This document shows, piece by piece, positions 54,096-63,246 of a stretch of 64,000 nt of DNA. The translations under genes were made by a program, and so were the position numbers. Below the pieces are notes generated by a model, which was not told the DNA's origin, did no database searches, and saw only the letters and a program-made list of their open reading frames with translations. Source of the DNA: Paenibacillus foliorum (GTDB taxonomy: Bacteria; Bacillota; Bacilli; Paenibacillales; NBRC-103111); contig NZ_WHOD01000013.1 of assembly GCF_013141765.1 (NCBI RefSeq), positions 1 through 64,000 on the forward strand, in the 5' to 3' direction. Each line of letters opens with the position of its first letter. The first letter of the stretch is position 1.

Positions 54096-55205
54096 CTATT
54101 TTTCGAATCTGTACCTCCACTTTTCTATCGACTCCTCTCCGTTTACAAAAATACGTTTGAGCTTTAGCCTATCTTGACTAGGTGTCGTCATACCTTGCTC
54201 TATGGTAAAGGCATAGCGGAAATTATGCTCTTTCAAAATCCGCAAAGTGGATGTGTCCCATTCACCGTAAGGATAGCAGTATATATCGGCTACGGTTCCA
54301 AGCATCTGCTCAATCTGGAATCTTGCTTCAGTAATTTCAAAGGCCTGGTTTTTAGCGCTTATTGTGGGCAAATGCGGATGGGTCATGCCATGGGGTTGTA
54401 TATCCCACCCAGCTTCATGCATCTCCTTCACTTGATCCCAATTCAGAAAGTAGCCGTCCTCTACCATGCCTGGAGACATAAATAAGGTTGCGTGAAAACC
54501 CAGCTTCTTCAAAATCGGCATTGCATGTTCATAATTATCCGCATAGCCATCATCAAAGGTCAGCAGGATGGGGTTATCGGGGCCTTTATCGATTCCTTCG
54601 ATCATGTCGGAGAATTGTTTCAAGGTTAAGGGATTGTAACCTTTTTCAGATAAGTATTGCATCTGAGCTGCAAATTTTTCAGGTGTAATGGTGGCTGGGT
54701 TGCCTGGGTCAACGGTGATGCTGTGGTAATTCAAAACAGGAATACGCGCAGGCTTATCTGGCTTTACTGGGCTTGCAGGTGGTACATCAAGTGTAGGCAT
54801 TTCTGTGGTTACAGAAACTATGGAAATATCTGTAATGGCAGCGCTATCAGAAATTGTAGACGTTGATGTAGGATTATTGGGATCTGATATAAATCCGAAC
54901 AGCGTATTGGACGCAGTACCTCCAATATAGGACGGCTTGTGTCCGAAGGCATTGACAACAAGGGGAGAAGCAAACCAAAAGGATGGGTCCGATTTGGATT
55001 TATATATTGGCGTAAGCAGAGAACCGGGTGTATTTATAGGTTCGACAGAAGGTTGACCGGAGATCGATTTATCAGGAGCTTGGGCAAAGACAGGCAGCAT
55101 GGAGAAGCACACCACTACCAGGCAGCACAGTGCAAGAAAGCATCGGCGATGCCGAAGAAGTAATGCTACAAGGGCTGCATGGGTTGTAAGTGTCGGATCT
55201 TTCAT
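54096..55205 (-). CDS. Extracellular polysaccharide deacetylase (NodB fold)
   Basis: This is a 369-residue protein. An N-terminal signal or anchor helix (FLALCCLVVVCFSMLPVFAQ) is followed by a ~140-residue linker of low complexity. The NodB domain starts at about 170: IPVLNYHSI, the catalytic Asp motif LLTFDDGYADNY and the HGMTHPH metal motif. It probably deacetylates peptidoglycan or another surface GlcNAc polymer. The start was set at ATG 55205, nine bases after AAGGAG; an upstream ATG overlaps it. A DUF2334 gene with a related fold lies at the window end. Confidence 0.9.
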   Translation of the reverse strand: MKDPTLTTHAALVALLLRHRRCFLALCCLVVVCFSMLPVFAQAPDKSISGQPSVEPINTPGSLLTPIYKSKSDPSFWFASPLVVNAFGHKPSYIGGTASNTLFGFISDPNNPTSTSTISDSAAITDISIVSVTTEMPTLDVPPASPVKPDKPARIPVLNYHSITVDPGNPATITPEKFAAQMQYLSEKGYNPLTLKQFSDMIEGIDKGPDNPILLTFDDGYADNYEHAMPILKKLGFHATLFMSPGMVEDGYFLNWDQVKEMHEAGWDIQPHGMTHPHLPTISAKNQAFEITEARFQIEQMLGTVADIYCYPYGEWDTSTLRILKEHNFRYAFTIEQGMTTPSQDRLKLKRIFVNGEESIEKWRYRFEK

Positions 55206-55324
55206 AGGCACAGACTCCTTCATGGATAATCTATTACTCTATGCATATCCTGCGATAGAATGGATTATGACTGCGGGATGACTAATAATTCATCATTTGT
55301 TGTAAAAGTTAAAAGCGGTCAAAC

Positions 55325-56101
55325 TTATTTTGAATGGATCGGGGGTAGCTCTTCAACGACTTTGGAGTAGGTTCGAAGAGCTTCTTCTCCTTGCGGAGTT
55401 ACTTTGTATATGCCTCGTTCCACACGCTGGAACCAACGGTAATAGTTTTTTTGAAGCAGTCCTGACGTATTGGGATTGCCTGTAAGTTCACGCAGACGGC
55501 GTGGGCTTAGAGGGCCCTGTTGGTTGAGTAGGTAGGCTAGGTGAAGCGCTTTTTCCCGGTAAGAGGTCATCAGCTTTAGCTTGGTACTCCCACCTACATT
55601 GTAGTCCGCCCTGCGTTCCTTAAATTCATGAACGATTCTTTCCGCAGCCCGCTTATTATGACGCGGCAGAACGGTAGGAGCAGGCACTGGCTCAGCATTA
55701 ACTGATGATGGCCCTTCTACATGAAATTGGGACGCAGCGGCCGGATGGCATTCCAAAAGGACTGCGGGCTTTTTTCGTTTAAAGAATTGTACGGTTATCA
55801 TGCCGACCCCGAGCATCTGACAAAGCTTACGAAGCTCTGGCCAACTGGCTCCATGGGGAGCGCGGCCTTTATTGGGAAGCTCGAAAGCAACGTATACTTG
55901 ACGGGTCAGCCGCAGCCTGTTGATACCTTGCAGGAGCAGCGGGATAGAGAAGTTTTTTTTCAGTTCAACAATAACGGGCGGTTCGTCACCTCTCATCGCA
56001 ACTAAGTCACAATGGTGCACTTCGCCTCTAACGTTATACCCCAGCTGTTCGAAATACGATTTGACTGGTGCGTAAAGCTCTGTTTCGGTTTTGATCGCCA
56101 C
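55325..56101 (-). CDS. DUF2161 PD-(D/E)XK nuclease-like protein
   Basis: This is a 258-residue protein from GTG 56101, chosen because AAAGGAG lies upstream and the conserved part begins AIKTETELYAPVKSYFEQLG. The N-terminal half has a PD-(D/E)XK-type core: Glu in ETELYAPVK, Asp in HHCDLVAMR and the ELK in PVIVELKKNF. The C-terminal half reads like a winged-helix DNA-binding segment (YREKALHLAYLLNQQGPLSP, then RGIYKVTPQGEEAL). It could be a DNA repair or restriction-like nuclease. There is no partner methylase, and function is untested. An ATG at 56161 is also in frame. Confidence 0.82.
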   Translation of the reverse strand: MAIKTETELYAPVKSYFEQLGYNVRGEVHHCDLVAMRGDEPPVIVELKKNFSIPLLLQGINRLRLTRQVYVAFELPNKGRAPHGASWPELRKLCQMLGVGMITVQFFKRKKPAVLLECHPAAASQFHVEGPSSVNAEPVPAPTVLPRHNKRAAERIVHEFKERRADYNVGGSTKLKLMTSYREKALHLAYLLNQQGPLSPRRLRELTGNPNTSGLLQKNYYRWFQRVERGIYKVTPQGEEALRTYSKVVEELPPIHSK

Positions 56102-56461
56102 AGTCTTTCTATCTCCTTTGAACATAGTAATGGGATCGAATATTGAGTTGATATAACTCAAAGGGATTTCTATCTAAATTAATGTAATTATATCATAAGT
56201 TTGGTAGTATTGGATTAGAAGTAGCTGCTATCAAGCAGGATATCCTGTAAAAAAAAGAAGTAGCCTTACTATAGATGACATCATTCGAGGTTATGGTATA
56301 AGATCAGACATAATCTATAAAATGCTTATTTAAAAAGTTAACTGTATTGCCCTATGAATGACAAGCTTTCTTAGAAATATTTGCTTCGTGAGCTTTGAAT
56401 AGCGGGAGCGGTGTTACAAGTTTATCCAAATACAACGAGGTATTATAGGAGGTTCTTGTTA
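56102..56461. other. AT-rich intergenic region between divergent genes
   Basis: About 360 bases separate the DUF2161 gene and araM. It is AT-rich and should contain both promoters, but no -35/-10 pair stands out. No gene, terminator or repeat is evident. Confidence 0.5.
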
Positions 56462-57802
56462 ATGTTATCTGTAGAACAAGCGGGTCAAATAGATCCATGG
56501 CTGGGACAAAGTGTGGATTGCGTTTGCGGCAAGTCCCACTCCGTATCAATTCGCAAAGTAGTTATTGATAGCGGGGCGTTAGCTGCGCTGCCTGTCTATG
56601 CGCAGGAACGAGGGTATGGCGAGCTGCTGCTGGTGGTCGATAAGAACACGCTGGAAGCTGCTGGGCGAGAGCTGCTTGAGCTGTGCGAAGCCGCTCAGCT
56701 GAAGGTGTCCTTGTGTGTGCTCACGGCTGATGAGCACGGAGAGCTCGCCGCCGACGAGCGCGTCATCGTGCAGCTGATGCTGAACGTGACGTCTGCGGTG
56801 CAGGCCATCGTGGCCGTAGGCTCGGGCACGATTCACGATGTGGTCCGTTTTGTGTCGCACAAAATGGACCGCGCGTTCTTCTCGGTGCCGACGGCCCCTT
56901 CGGTCGACGGCTTCGCCTCTGTTGGAGCGCCGCTTATTATCGGCGGCTTCAAGCAAACCATTCCGGCCTGCGCGCCGGAAGCTATCTTCGCCGACTTGGC
57001 GCTGCTGGCCAAGTCGCCTAAAGCTCTGATCGCCGCCGGATTCGGCGATATGTTGGGCAAGTACACCTCGCTGGCCGACTGGCAGCTGGGGCAGGTGCTG
57101 TTCGGCGAGCCGTATTGCGAGCTCGCTGCGCACATGACGCGACAGGGTCTCGCCATGTGCGTCGACAATATCGACGAGATCGCCGCAGGCAGCGAGCTCG
57201 GCATGCGCAAGCTGATGGAGGGCCTGACGTTGTCAGGTATCTCCATGCTGCTTGTAGGCCATTCCCGCCCGGCCTCGGGCGGAGAGCATCACCTCTCCCA
57301 TTTCTGGGAGATGCGGTTCCTTCAGCAGCAGCGCAGAGCGCTGCTGCACGGCGCTAAGGTCGGCGTCGCTGCTGTGCAGATGGCGAGGCTCTACGAGGCG
57401 GCGGCTGCGATGTCGAAGGAAGCCGTTGCTTCTGCGATAGCCGAGCGGCAGGCACGCGGCGATGTGCTTACGCCCGGACGGATGCGTGAGAAGATCCAGG
57501 CGGGCTACGGGAGCATCGCCGATCAGGTGCTCGCGGAGAACGGCCTGACAGTGCTCGATGCGATAGACTCAGCGGAACAGCAGGAGCTGCCACAGCGCCT
57601 TGTCGAGCGTTGGGAAGCAGTCCGCACTGTATGCGGCAATGTGCCGTCTTCGGAGCAGCTAGCGGCTGCTCTGCGGCGAGTTGCAGGACCGACTACGGTC
57701 GCTGAGCTGGGTGTTGAGCCTGAGCTTTTGCAGGATAGCATGGAATATGCCATGTATGTTCGTAACCGTTACACGATCATACGGCTTCATCAGTGGTTAT
57801 AA
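56462..57802 (+). CDS. araM: sn-Glycerol-1-phosphate dehydrogenase (AraM/EgsA-like)
   Basis: This is a 446-residue NAD(P)-dependent enzyme of the glycerol dehydrogenase superfamily. It shows the nucleotide motif AIVAVGSGTIHDVVRFVSHK, the substrate and metal segment TAPSVDGFASVGAPLIIGGF, and the metal-binding His/Asp segments FGDMLGKYTSLADW and GHSRPASGGEHHLSHFWE. In Bacillus AraM makes sn-glycerol-1-phosphate for heptaprenylglyceryl phosphate. The start is ATG 56462 after AGGAGG. The GC content rises to roughly 60-65% between about 56.6 and 57.7 kb, clearly above the neighbouring genes. It is monocistronic. Confidence 0.9.
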   Translation: MLSVEQAGQIDPWLGQSVDCVCGKSHSVSIRKVVIDSGALAALPVYAQERGYGELLLVVDKNTLEAAGRELLELCEAAQLKVSLCVLTADEHGELAADERVIVQLMLNVTSAVQAIVAVGSGTIHDVVRFVSHKMDRAFFSVPTAPSVDGFASVGAPLIIGGFKQTIPACAPEAIFADLALLAKSPKALIAAGFGDMLGKYTSLADWQLGQVLFGEPYCELAAHMTRQGLAMCVDNIDEIAAGSELGMRKLMEGLTLSGISMLLVGHSRPASGGEHHLSHFWEMRFLQQQRRALLHGAKVGVAAVQMARLYEAAAAMSKEAVASAIAERQARGDVLTPGRMREKIQAGYGSIADQVLAENGLTVLDAIDSAEQQELPQRLVERWEAVRTVCGNVPSSEQLAAALRRVAGPTTVAELGVEPELLQDSMEYAMYVRNRYTIIRLHQWL

Positions 57803-57888
57803 AAAGTTTGATTTTTTGAAAATTATTAGCAGACATTGCGGGCAGTCTTTTGACGCACGGTTTTCCGTACTGGGAAATCGGCGGACGA

Positions 57889-57940
57889 GAGGCTGCTTTT
57901 TTGTGTCTTTTAGAGGGTGCTCAAGCAGCCTTTTTGATTA
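57889..57940 (+). terminator. araM terminator
   Basis: GAGGCTGC and GCAGCCTTTTT pair around a 30-base loop. The remaining 57803-58165 interval also holds an ATTCACCT...AGGTGAAT inverted repeat (about 57980-58030) of unknown meaning. Confidence 0.6.
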
Positions 57941-58165
57941 AGGAGTTTCGCGGGTAAAACTGCCCTTATCTAGAATCTTACATTCACCTCTTCGATGTTA
58001 AAGGAAGTCCTTGTAAATAGGCTAGGTGAATCGGATTCCTACACTCAACTCTAATTTTATATTAAATTTTCGGGCAACTTATCCCCCTAACTTGCATAGG
58101 TATTTACTACACTTCATTTCTTTGATGTTGTCATTGCAAAAGCACCGTACGAAGGAGGTTGACCC

Positions 58166-60061
58166 ATGGACATATTCAAGAAAATTTCGGATTACCGCAC
58201 AGAAACCGACAGATTGGCATGGACGGGAACCTTTGCGCAATATATCGTAATGGTTCACAAGAACCCTAGCTTGGCGATGACCGCTCACAGTAGAGTTTAT
58301 CAAATGATCGCTTCGAGAGGTGTAGGAGATGATAACGGCAGACGCAGGTACCACTTCTTCGAGCAGGAAATATTCGGATTGGATCTGGCGATTGAAAAGC
58401 TTGTTGAAGAGTACTTTCATTCTGCAGCTAGACGCCTCGACGTCCGTAAGCGTATCCTCCTTCTCATGGGGCCGGTCAGTGGAGGTAAATCAACCCTGGT
58501 AACTCTGCTGAAACGTGGATTGGAGCAGTTTTCGCGTACGGATGAAGGTGCAGTTTATGCCATAAAGGGTTGCCCGATGCATGAGGAACCTCTGCATTTA
58601 ATTCCACTGGAGCTGCGACCGGAGGTTGAGCAGGAGCTTGGGGTGAAGATTGAAGGGAATCTATGTCCTTCCTGCCAAATGAGGTTAAAAACGGAGTATG
58701 GAGGACGTATTGAGGATGTACAGGTGGAGCGTGTGCTTCTCTCTGAGGATACGCGGACAGGGATCGGAACGTTCAGTCCTTCAGATCCCAAGTCACAGGA
58801 TATCGCTGATTTAACAGGAAGCATAGACTTTTCCACGATTACGGAATTCGGATCCGAATCGGATCCTCGTGCTTACCGGTTTGATGGAGAGCTGAACAAA
58901 GCGAACCGGGGCATCATGGAGTTTCAGGAGATGTTAAAGTGTGACGAGAAGTTTCTCTGGAACCTATTGTCGCTGACACAGGAGGGGAATTTCAAAGCCG
59001 GACGCTTTGCCTTAATATCGGCAGATGAGCTGATCATTGCACATACGAATGAGTCAGAGTATAAATCGTTTATCTCCAACAAGAAGAACGAAGCGCTTCA
59101 ATCCAGGATGATTGTGATGCCGATTCCCTACAATCTGAAGGTTTCGGAAGAGGAGAAAATTTATACCAAGCTAATCAAGCAAAGCGATATGGCGCATGTT
59201 CATATTGCCCCGCATTCTTTACGTGCAGCGGCGATTTTCTCCATCTTAACCCGGTTAAAGGAATCCAAGAAGCAGGGTATGGATCTGGTTAAAAAGATGC
59301 GCATGTATGATGGCGAGGAAGTCGAGGGTTACAAGGAAGCCGACTTGAAGGAAATGCAAAGTGAATACTTGGAAGAAGGGATGTCGGGGATTGATCCGAG
59401 GTATGTCATTAATCGGATCTCGAGCGCGTTAATCAGGCAAGGACTCGAATTCATAAATGCGTTGGATGTTCTGCGCGCGTTGAAAGACGGGCTGGATCAG
59501 CATCCTTCCATTACGAAGGAAGAGCGCGAGCGCTACTTGAATTTCATCTCTGTGGCACGTAAGGAATATGATGAGCTGGCTAAGAAGGAAGTTCAAAAAG
59601 CTTTTGTTTACTCGTTCGAGGAGTCGGCGAAGACATTGTTTAACAATTATCTCGATAATATCGAGTCGTATTGCAACTGGGGAAAAGTGAAGGACCCGAT
59701 GACTGGGGAAGACATGGATCCGGATGAAAGGCTGATGCGCTCCATTGAGGAGCAGATCGGAATATCGGAAAATGCGAAGAAAGCATTCCGTGAGGAAATA
59801 TTAATTCGATTATCTTCGTATTCACGCAAAGGTCACAGATTTAACTACAGCAGCCATGAACGACTGCGTGAAGCTATTGAGAAGAAACTGTTTGCTGATA
59901 TGAAGGACGTTGTGAAAATAACCACCTCAACCAAAACACCGGATGGCAACCAGCTAAAACGGATCAATGAGGTTATCAAGCGTTTGGTTGAAGAGCATGG
60001 TTATTCAACAGCCTCAGCTAATGAGCTGCTCCGCTATGTAGGCAGTCTGCTCAACCGATAA
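58166..60061 (+). CDS. prkA: PrkA serine protein kinase
   Basis: This is a 631-residue protein. An AAA-type N-terminal part has the Walker A motif LLLMGPVSGGKSTLV and a Walker B-like ALISADE segment. The C-terminal part is the kinase-like PrkA domain (LIRQGLEFINALDVLRALKD). PrkA acts in spore development in Bacillus, where recent work also argues for protease activity. SD GAAGGAGG precedes the ATG. In many spore formers yhbH and spoVR lie just downstream; here the next gene is a convergent kinase, so that cluster is broken. Confidence 0.95.
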   Translation: MDIFKKISDYRTETDRLAWTGTFAQYIVMVHKNPSLAMTAHSRVYQMIASRGVGDDNGRRRYHFFEQEIFGLDLAIEKLVEEYFHSAARRLDVRKRILLLMGPVSGGKSTLVTLLKRGLEQFSRTDEGAVYAIKGCPMHEEPLHLIPLELRPEVEQELGVKIEGNLCPSCQMRLKTEYGGRIEDVQVERVLLSEDTRTGIGTFSPSDPKSQDIADLTGSIDFSTITEFGSESDPRAYRFDGELNKANRGIMEFQEMLKCDEKFLWNLLSLTQEGNFKAGRFALISADELIIAHTNESEYKSFISNKKNEALQSRMIVMPIPYNLKVSEEEKIYTKLIKQSDMAHVHIAPHSLRAAAIFSILTRLKESKKQGMDLVKKMRMYDGEEVEGYKEADLKEMQSEYLEEGMSGIDPRYVINRISSALIRQGLEFINALDVLRALKDGLDQHPSITKEERERYLNFISVARKEYDELAKKEVQKAFVYSFEESAKTLFNNYLDNIESYCNWGKVKDPMTGEDMDPDERLMRSIEEQIGISENAKKAFREEILIRLSSYSRKGHRFNYSSHERLREAIEKKLFADMKDVVKITTSTKTPDGNQLKRINEVIKRLVEEHGYSTASANELLRYVGSLLNR

Positions 60062-60169
60062 GTACAGAATACCCGCCCATTTTTCAGGTAGGCATTCACC
60101 CCTTAGGCGATCGCACATATATTTTTAGTAGATCGTTATCTCAAAAGGAAAAGGGAGAACAGGAATGCA

Positions 60170-60219
60170 AAAGCACCTCTTGATCACATGGGTTCAAAGT
60201 GATCAGGAGGTGCCTTTGT
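60170..60219. terminator. Bidirectional hairpin, prkA / LytTR kinase gene
   Basis: GCACCTC-T-TGATCAC pairs with GTGATCA-G-GAGGTGC around an 11-base loop, with short T-runs on each side. Confidence 0.7.
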
Positions 60220-60226
60220 ACGCTTG

Positions 60227-61792
60227 CTAGCACTTCAAGGGGTTTGAGTGGACTAATGCTGTAGGTAAAATAATTTCAACGGTCGTCCCCTTGTTGACTT
60301 GGCTGTGTATCAGCATGCGTCCGCCATGGCTTTCAATTATTTTAAATGTGACCATCAGACCAAGCCCGGTTCCTTTTTCCTTAGTGGTATAAAATGGCTC
60401 ACCTAAACGCGGAATGCGCTCTTCGGGTATACCGCATCCCTCGTCCATAAAACGTATCATAATATGCTGGTGATCATGATTAAGTAGTTCCATTCGGATA
60501 GTGCCGCCATTCGGCATGGCATCCATAGAATTGTTGAGTATGTTAATGAATACTTGTTTGATTTGGTTCTCATCGCAATTAATTGAGGATAGGTTGTCTT
60601 GCGTTTCTTCGATTAGCAGCTTTACTTTATGAATCAATGCTTGCGAGCTCAATAGTACGACTGTATTTTGCAAAATTTGCAATGCATCCTTTGCTTCATA
60701 ACGGACCGATTGCGGTTTCGAAATTACGAGAAACTCACTGACAATAAAGTTAATCCGCTCCAACTCATCCTTCATTATTTCGAAGTATGAATCATAGCCT
60801 TTTACTTTAGTTTGCATCAATTGAACGAAGCCCTTCAAAGAGGTTAACGGATTACGTATTTCGTGGGCTACTCCTGCGGCTAATTGACCGACAATTGACA
60901 ATTTTTCCGAACGAATCAGCATTTGTTCGGCTCGTTTGCGTTCACTGATATCTTTGCCGATCATATAGACGCCATTAAATTGACCATTCACGACTATGGG
61001 GACGTTTAAAATACTTAATTCCACATAGCTTTGATTTTTGTGCAAGAATGTCACTTCATAATGCCGAGTTTGCCCTCTCAGTGTATCTGCAAAAAAATCA
61101 TGCCACCGTTCTAATTGTTCAGGAACGATCAAATGGTGGATCGACTTATTAAGCAGCTCCTCCTCCGTATACCCTGTCATGGTGAATAAGGCCGGATTAG
61201 CGCTGGTACAGAATCCATTGCGGTCGAAAGAGCAGATCGGATCCGGGTTATGGCGGAATAATGATTTGTAGCGCTGCTCGCTTTGTTCCAATTGCTTTTC
61301 TGCTTTTTTCTTTTCGAAGATGGCTTGGATCATAGCATAAGAACGAGCAAAACGGCTATCTTCCTCCTGAGCCAAAATCGACTCTAAAATATCATCCTGA
61401 AACTCATCGGGATCCGTGCTTTTATTCAGTTTTTTCAGCTCATCGAGCATGTTCATCACATTGATAATATGATCTTTGTGAATCCATGCGGCAGAGGCTG
61501 CTTTGGACTGGGTCTCGTGCTCAGGCTGCAGGGTTACGATCCCTTTCTTGAGATCATACTCTGAGACATGATTCATATTTACCACATTCATTTGATCGAT
61601 TAAGCGAAAGCCTTCCTCATACATCCACTCTTCAAAAGCTTCCAATGTTGCTGCCCAATAATATTTGTTATTTGCGGTGTGAATGACCAGCTCTTTTTCT
61701 TTCACAGATTCGATCTTAACTACATCATCGGAATGAATGATTAGGATATCGGATCCCTTTTTTCCGTCTCTTGTGACTGGAATTTTCTGCAT
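60227..61792 (-). CDS. Histidine kinase with N-terminal LytTR DNA-binding domain and PAS
   Basis: This is a 521-residue soluble protein. Residues 8-90 read as a LytTR domain (ILIIHSDDVVKIESVKEKEL, ELVIHTANNKYYWAATLEAF, GFRLIDQMNVVNMNHV). A helical linker (about 105-170) leads to a PAS domain (172-284: SLFRHNPDPICSFDRNGF, GYTEEEL, GKDISERKRAE). HisKA follows with phospho-His310 (LAAGVAHEIRNPLTSLKG), then HATPase (NNSMDAMPNGG, DEGCGIP, GTGLGLMV). The kinase half looks like KinA/KinE sporulation kinases. There is no membrane segment. A DNA-binding domain on a kinase is unusual. No response regulator is adjacent; Spo0F is a possible but unproven target. Confidence 0.92.
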   Translation of the reverse strand: MQKIPVTRDGKKGSDILIIHSDDVVKIESVKEKELVIHTANNKYYWAATLEAFEEWMYEEGFRLIDQMNVVNMNHVSEYDLKKGIVTLQPEHETQSKAASAAWIHKDHIINVMNMLDELKKLNKSTDPDEFQDDILESILAQEEDSRFARSYAMIQAIFEKKKAEKQLEQSEQRYKSLFRHNPDPICSFDRNGFCTSANPALFTMTGYTEEELLNKSIHHLIVPEQLERWHDFFADTLRGQTRHYEVTFLHKNQSYVELSILNVPIVVNGQFNGVYMIGKDISERKRAEQMLIRSEKLSIVGQLAAGVAHEIRNPLTSLKGFVQLMQTKVKGYDSYFEIMKDELERINFIVSEFLVISKPQSVRYEAKDALQILQNTVVLLSSQALIHKVKLLIEETQDNLSSINCDENQIKQVFINILNNSMDAMPNGGTIRMELLNHDHQHIMIRFMDEGCGIPEERIPRLGEPFYTTKEKGTGLGLMVTFKIIESHGGRMLIHSQVNKGTTVEIILPTALVHSNPLKC

Positions 61793-62286
61793 CTATTTCT
61801 GATCACCTGCCTGCCTACATCAATTAAAGATAACAATCGAAATGAAATTTATTTGTACTTATATCAGCGCGGCAAAGGGAAGTTATAACGTATAGGATTT
61901 CCCGAAAGCTCCTAATGTGCGGGTATTGTCAATGGCAAGCTTGCCATTCATGACGGGTGGAAGGTTGGAGGTAAAGCCGGCGTATGTTAGATCGTAAACC
62001 ACATGGTGGATACAAAATTGACGAAATTACTGTTGATATGCGTAATCGAGGTGGCGAAGCTCATGTGGAAGATCCCCAATGAACATTTAGAACACAATGA
62101 ATCCATTATATCGCCAGAAGAATTCATAAGTAAATGAATTATTTTAATTGCTCTGTTTAAAATCATGTATAAAAAGGGCCATAACTTTTTTTATTTATAG
62201 GTAAAAACTATTAAAGTGATAATCATTATATATTTCAAATAATAAGCAATAGCATCCATAATAGGATTTAAGAGGAGCTGATTCTT
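61793..62286. other. Intergenic region with one weak small ORF and a metal-regulator-like box
   Basis: An ATG at 61984 opens a 32-codon frame (starting MLDRKPHGGYKIDEITVDMR, stop at about 62080-62082) with GGAGG about 13 bases upstream. It may be a gene remnant or chance. TGATAATCATTATAT at 62217-62231 resembles a 7-1-7 Fur/PerR box. Nothing else is seen. Confidence 0.35.
62217..62231 (+). promoter_or_regulatory. Candidate Fur/PerR-type box
   Basis: TGATAATCATTATAT matches 13 of 15 positions of both the Fur (TGATAATNATTATCA) and PerR (TTATAATNATTATAA) 7-1-7 patterns. It lies about 55 bases before the methyltransferase ATG. The region is AT-rich, which raises chance matches. Confidence 0.35.
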
Positions 62287-63057
62287 ATGAACAAACCTGT
62301 AAATCAGGAGTGGAATGCCGGACTTTATGATAGTAAGATCGGATACGTGTCACGTTTGGGGAAAGGAGTTGTAGAGCTGCTTAATCCACAACCAGGAGAA
62401 CGGATTGTAGATTTGGGCTGCGGTACAGGTGACCTGACTAATGTTATCGTGCAGCTTGGAGCTAGCTGTGTGGGCATAGACGAGTCGGCAGATATGGTTG
62501 AAAAAGCCAGAAGCAAATATCCTGAGATATCATTTGTAGCGATGGATGGGCATATGTTCCGCCTGGATAAGACAGTGGATGCTGTATTCTCCAATGCCGC
62601 GCTGCATTGGATGAAACAGCCGGAGCGTGTAATTGAATCTGCTAGGCTGGCTCTTCATGAAGGGGGAAGATTCGTTGCAGAATTCGGAGGCAAACGAAAT
62701 GTAGGGCACATTTATGAAGCAATAGCTGAGGTGCTAGGGGATTATGGAATAGATGCGGAAGCACGCAATCCTTGGTATTTTCCAAGTGTGAGCGAATATA
62801 GCGGCTTGTTGGAAGCCCAAGGCTTTGAGGTGCGCTGGATGGAGTTGTACGATCGACCAACAGAGCTAGATGACGGTGTGAAGGGGCTTGAGCATTGGCT
62901 TGATGCCTTTGCAGGGATGTTTTTTGCAGGGCTTGCTGCAGAGCTGAAGCGCGAGGCCTACGCACGCTGCTGCAAGCTGCTGGAAGCAGATCTATACAAT
63001 GGGAAACACTGGATTGCTGATTACCGCAGACTACGCTTTTCCGCTGTGCTGAAATGA
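62287..63057 (+). CDS. Class I SAM-dependent methyltransferase
   Basis: This is a 256-residue protein. The SAM-binding motif I is RIVDLGCGTGDLTNVI, acidic motif II GIDESADMVEKAR, and motif IV DAVFSNAALHWM. The AALHW segment resembles trans-aconitate methyltransferase (Tam) and other small-molecule methyltransferases, but the substrate is not determined. SD AGAGGAG precedes the ATG. It is monocistronic, with a possible metal-regulator box upstream and a strong terminator after. Confidence 0.9.
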   Translation: MNKPVNQEWNAGLYDSKIGYVSRLGKGVVELLNPQPGERIVDLGCGTGDLTNVIVQLGASCVGIDESADMVEKARSKYPEISFVAMDGHMFRLDKTVDAVFSNAALHWMKQPERVIESARLALHEGGRFVAEFGGKRNVGHIYEAIAEVLGDYGIDAEARNPWYFPSVSEYSGLLEAQGFEVRWMELYDRPTELDDGVKGLEHWLDAFAGMFFAGLAAELKREAYARCCKLLEADLYNGKHWIADYRRLRFSAVLK

Positions 63058-63085
63058 TCAAGTGGAAGATGACCTAGATATATAC

Positions 63086-63133
63086 AATAAGGGGATAAAG
63101 TGCCTGATGGCATTTTGTTCCTTTATTTTTTTA
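63086..63133 (+). terminator. Methyltransferase gene terminator
   Basis: AATAAGGGGATAAAGTGCC and GGCATTTTGTTCCTTTATT form a 19-position stem with few mismatches around TGAT, followed by TTTTTT. Confidence 0.85.
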
Positions 63134-63190
63134 GAAAAAATGATGTTCGATGGAAAGAAAATTTGGTACAATCATCATAGTTTCACTGTT

Positions 63191-63206
63191 ATGTAAACGC
63201 TTTAAT
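63191..63206 (+). promoter_or_regulatory. Candidate cre (CcpA) site
   Basis: ATGTAAACGCTTTAAT matches the WTGNAARCGNWWWCAW consensus at all but one position. It lies downstream of a likely -10 (TACAAT, 63167-63172) and upstream of the DUF2334 start, a position typical for repression. Confidence 0.5.
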
Positions 63207-63246
63207 TCCGTAGTTTTTTAGACATCTAGAAGGGAGCTAACAATAC

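Noticed and set aside
57115..57357. 80-codon plus-strand frame inside araM
   Set aside because: It is a shadow of the GC-rich araM gene in another frame, rich in Arg and Ala, with no motif.
61984..62082. 32-codon ORF before the methyltransferase
   Set aside because: The ribosome site is too far away and no family is recognised. It is noted in the intergenic entry but not called as a gene.
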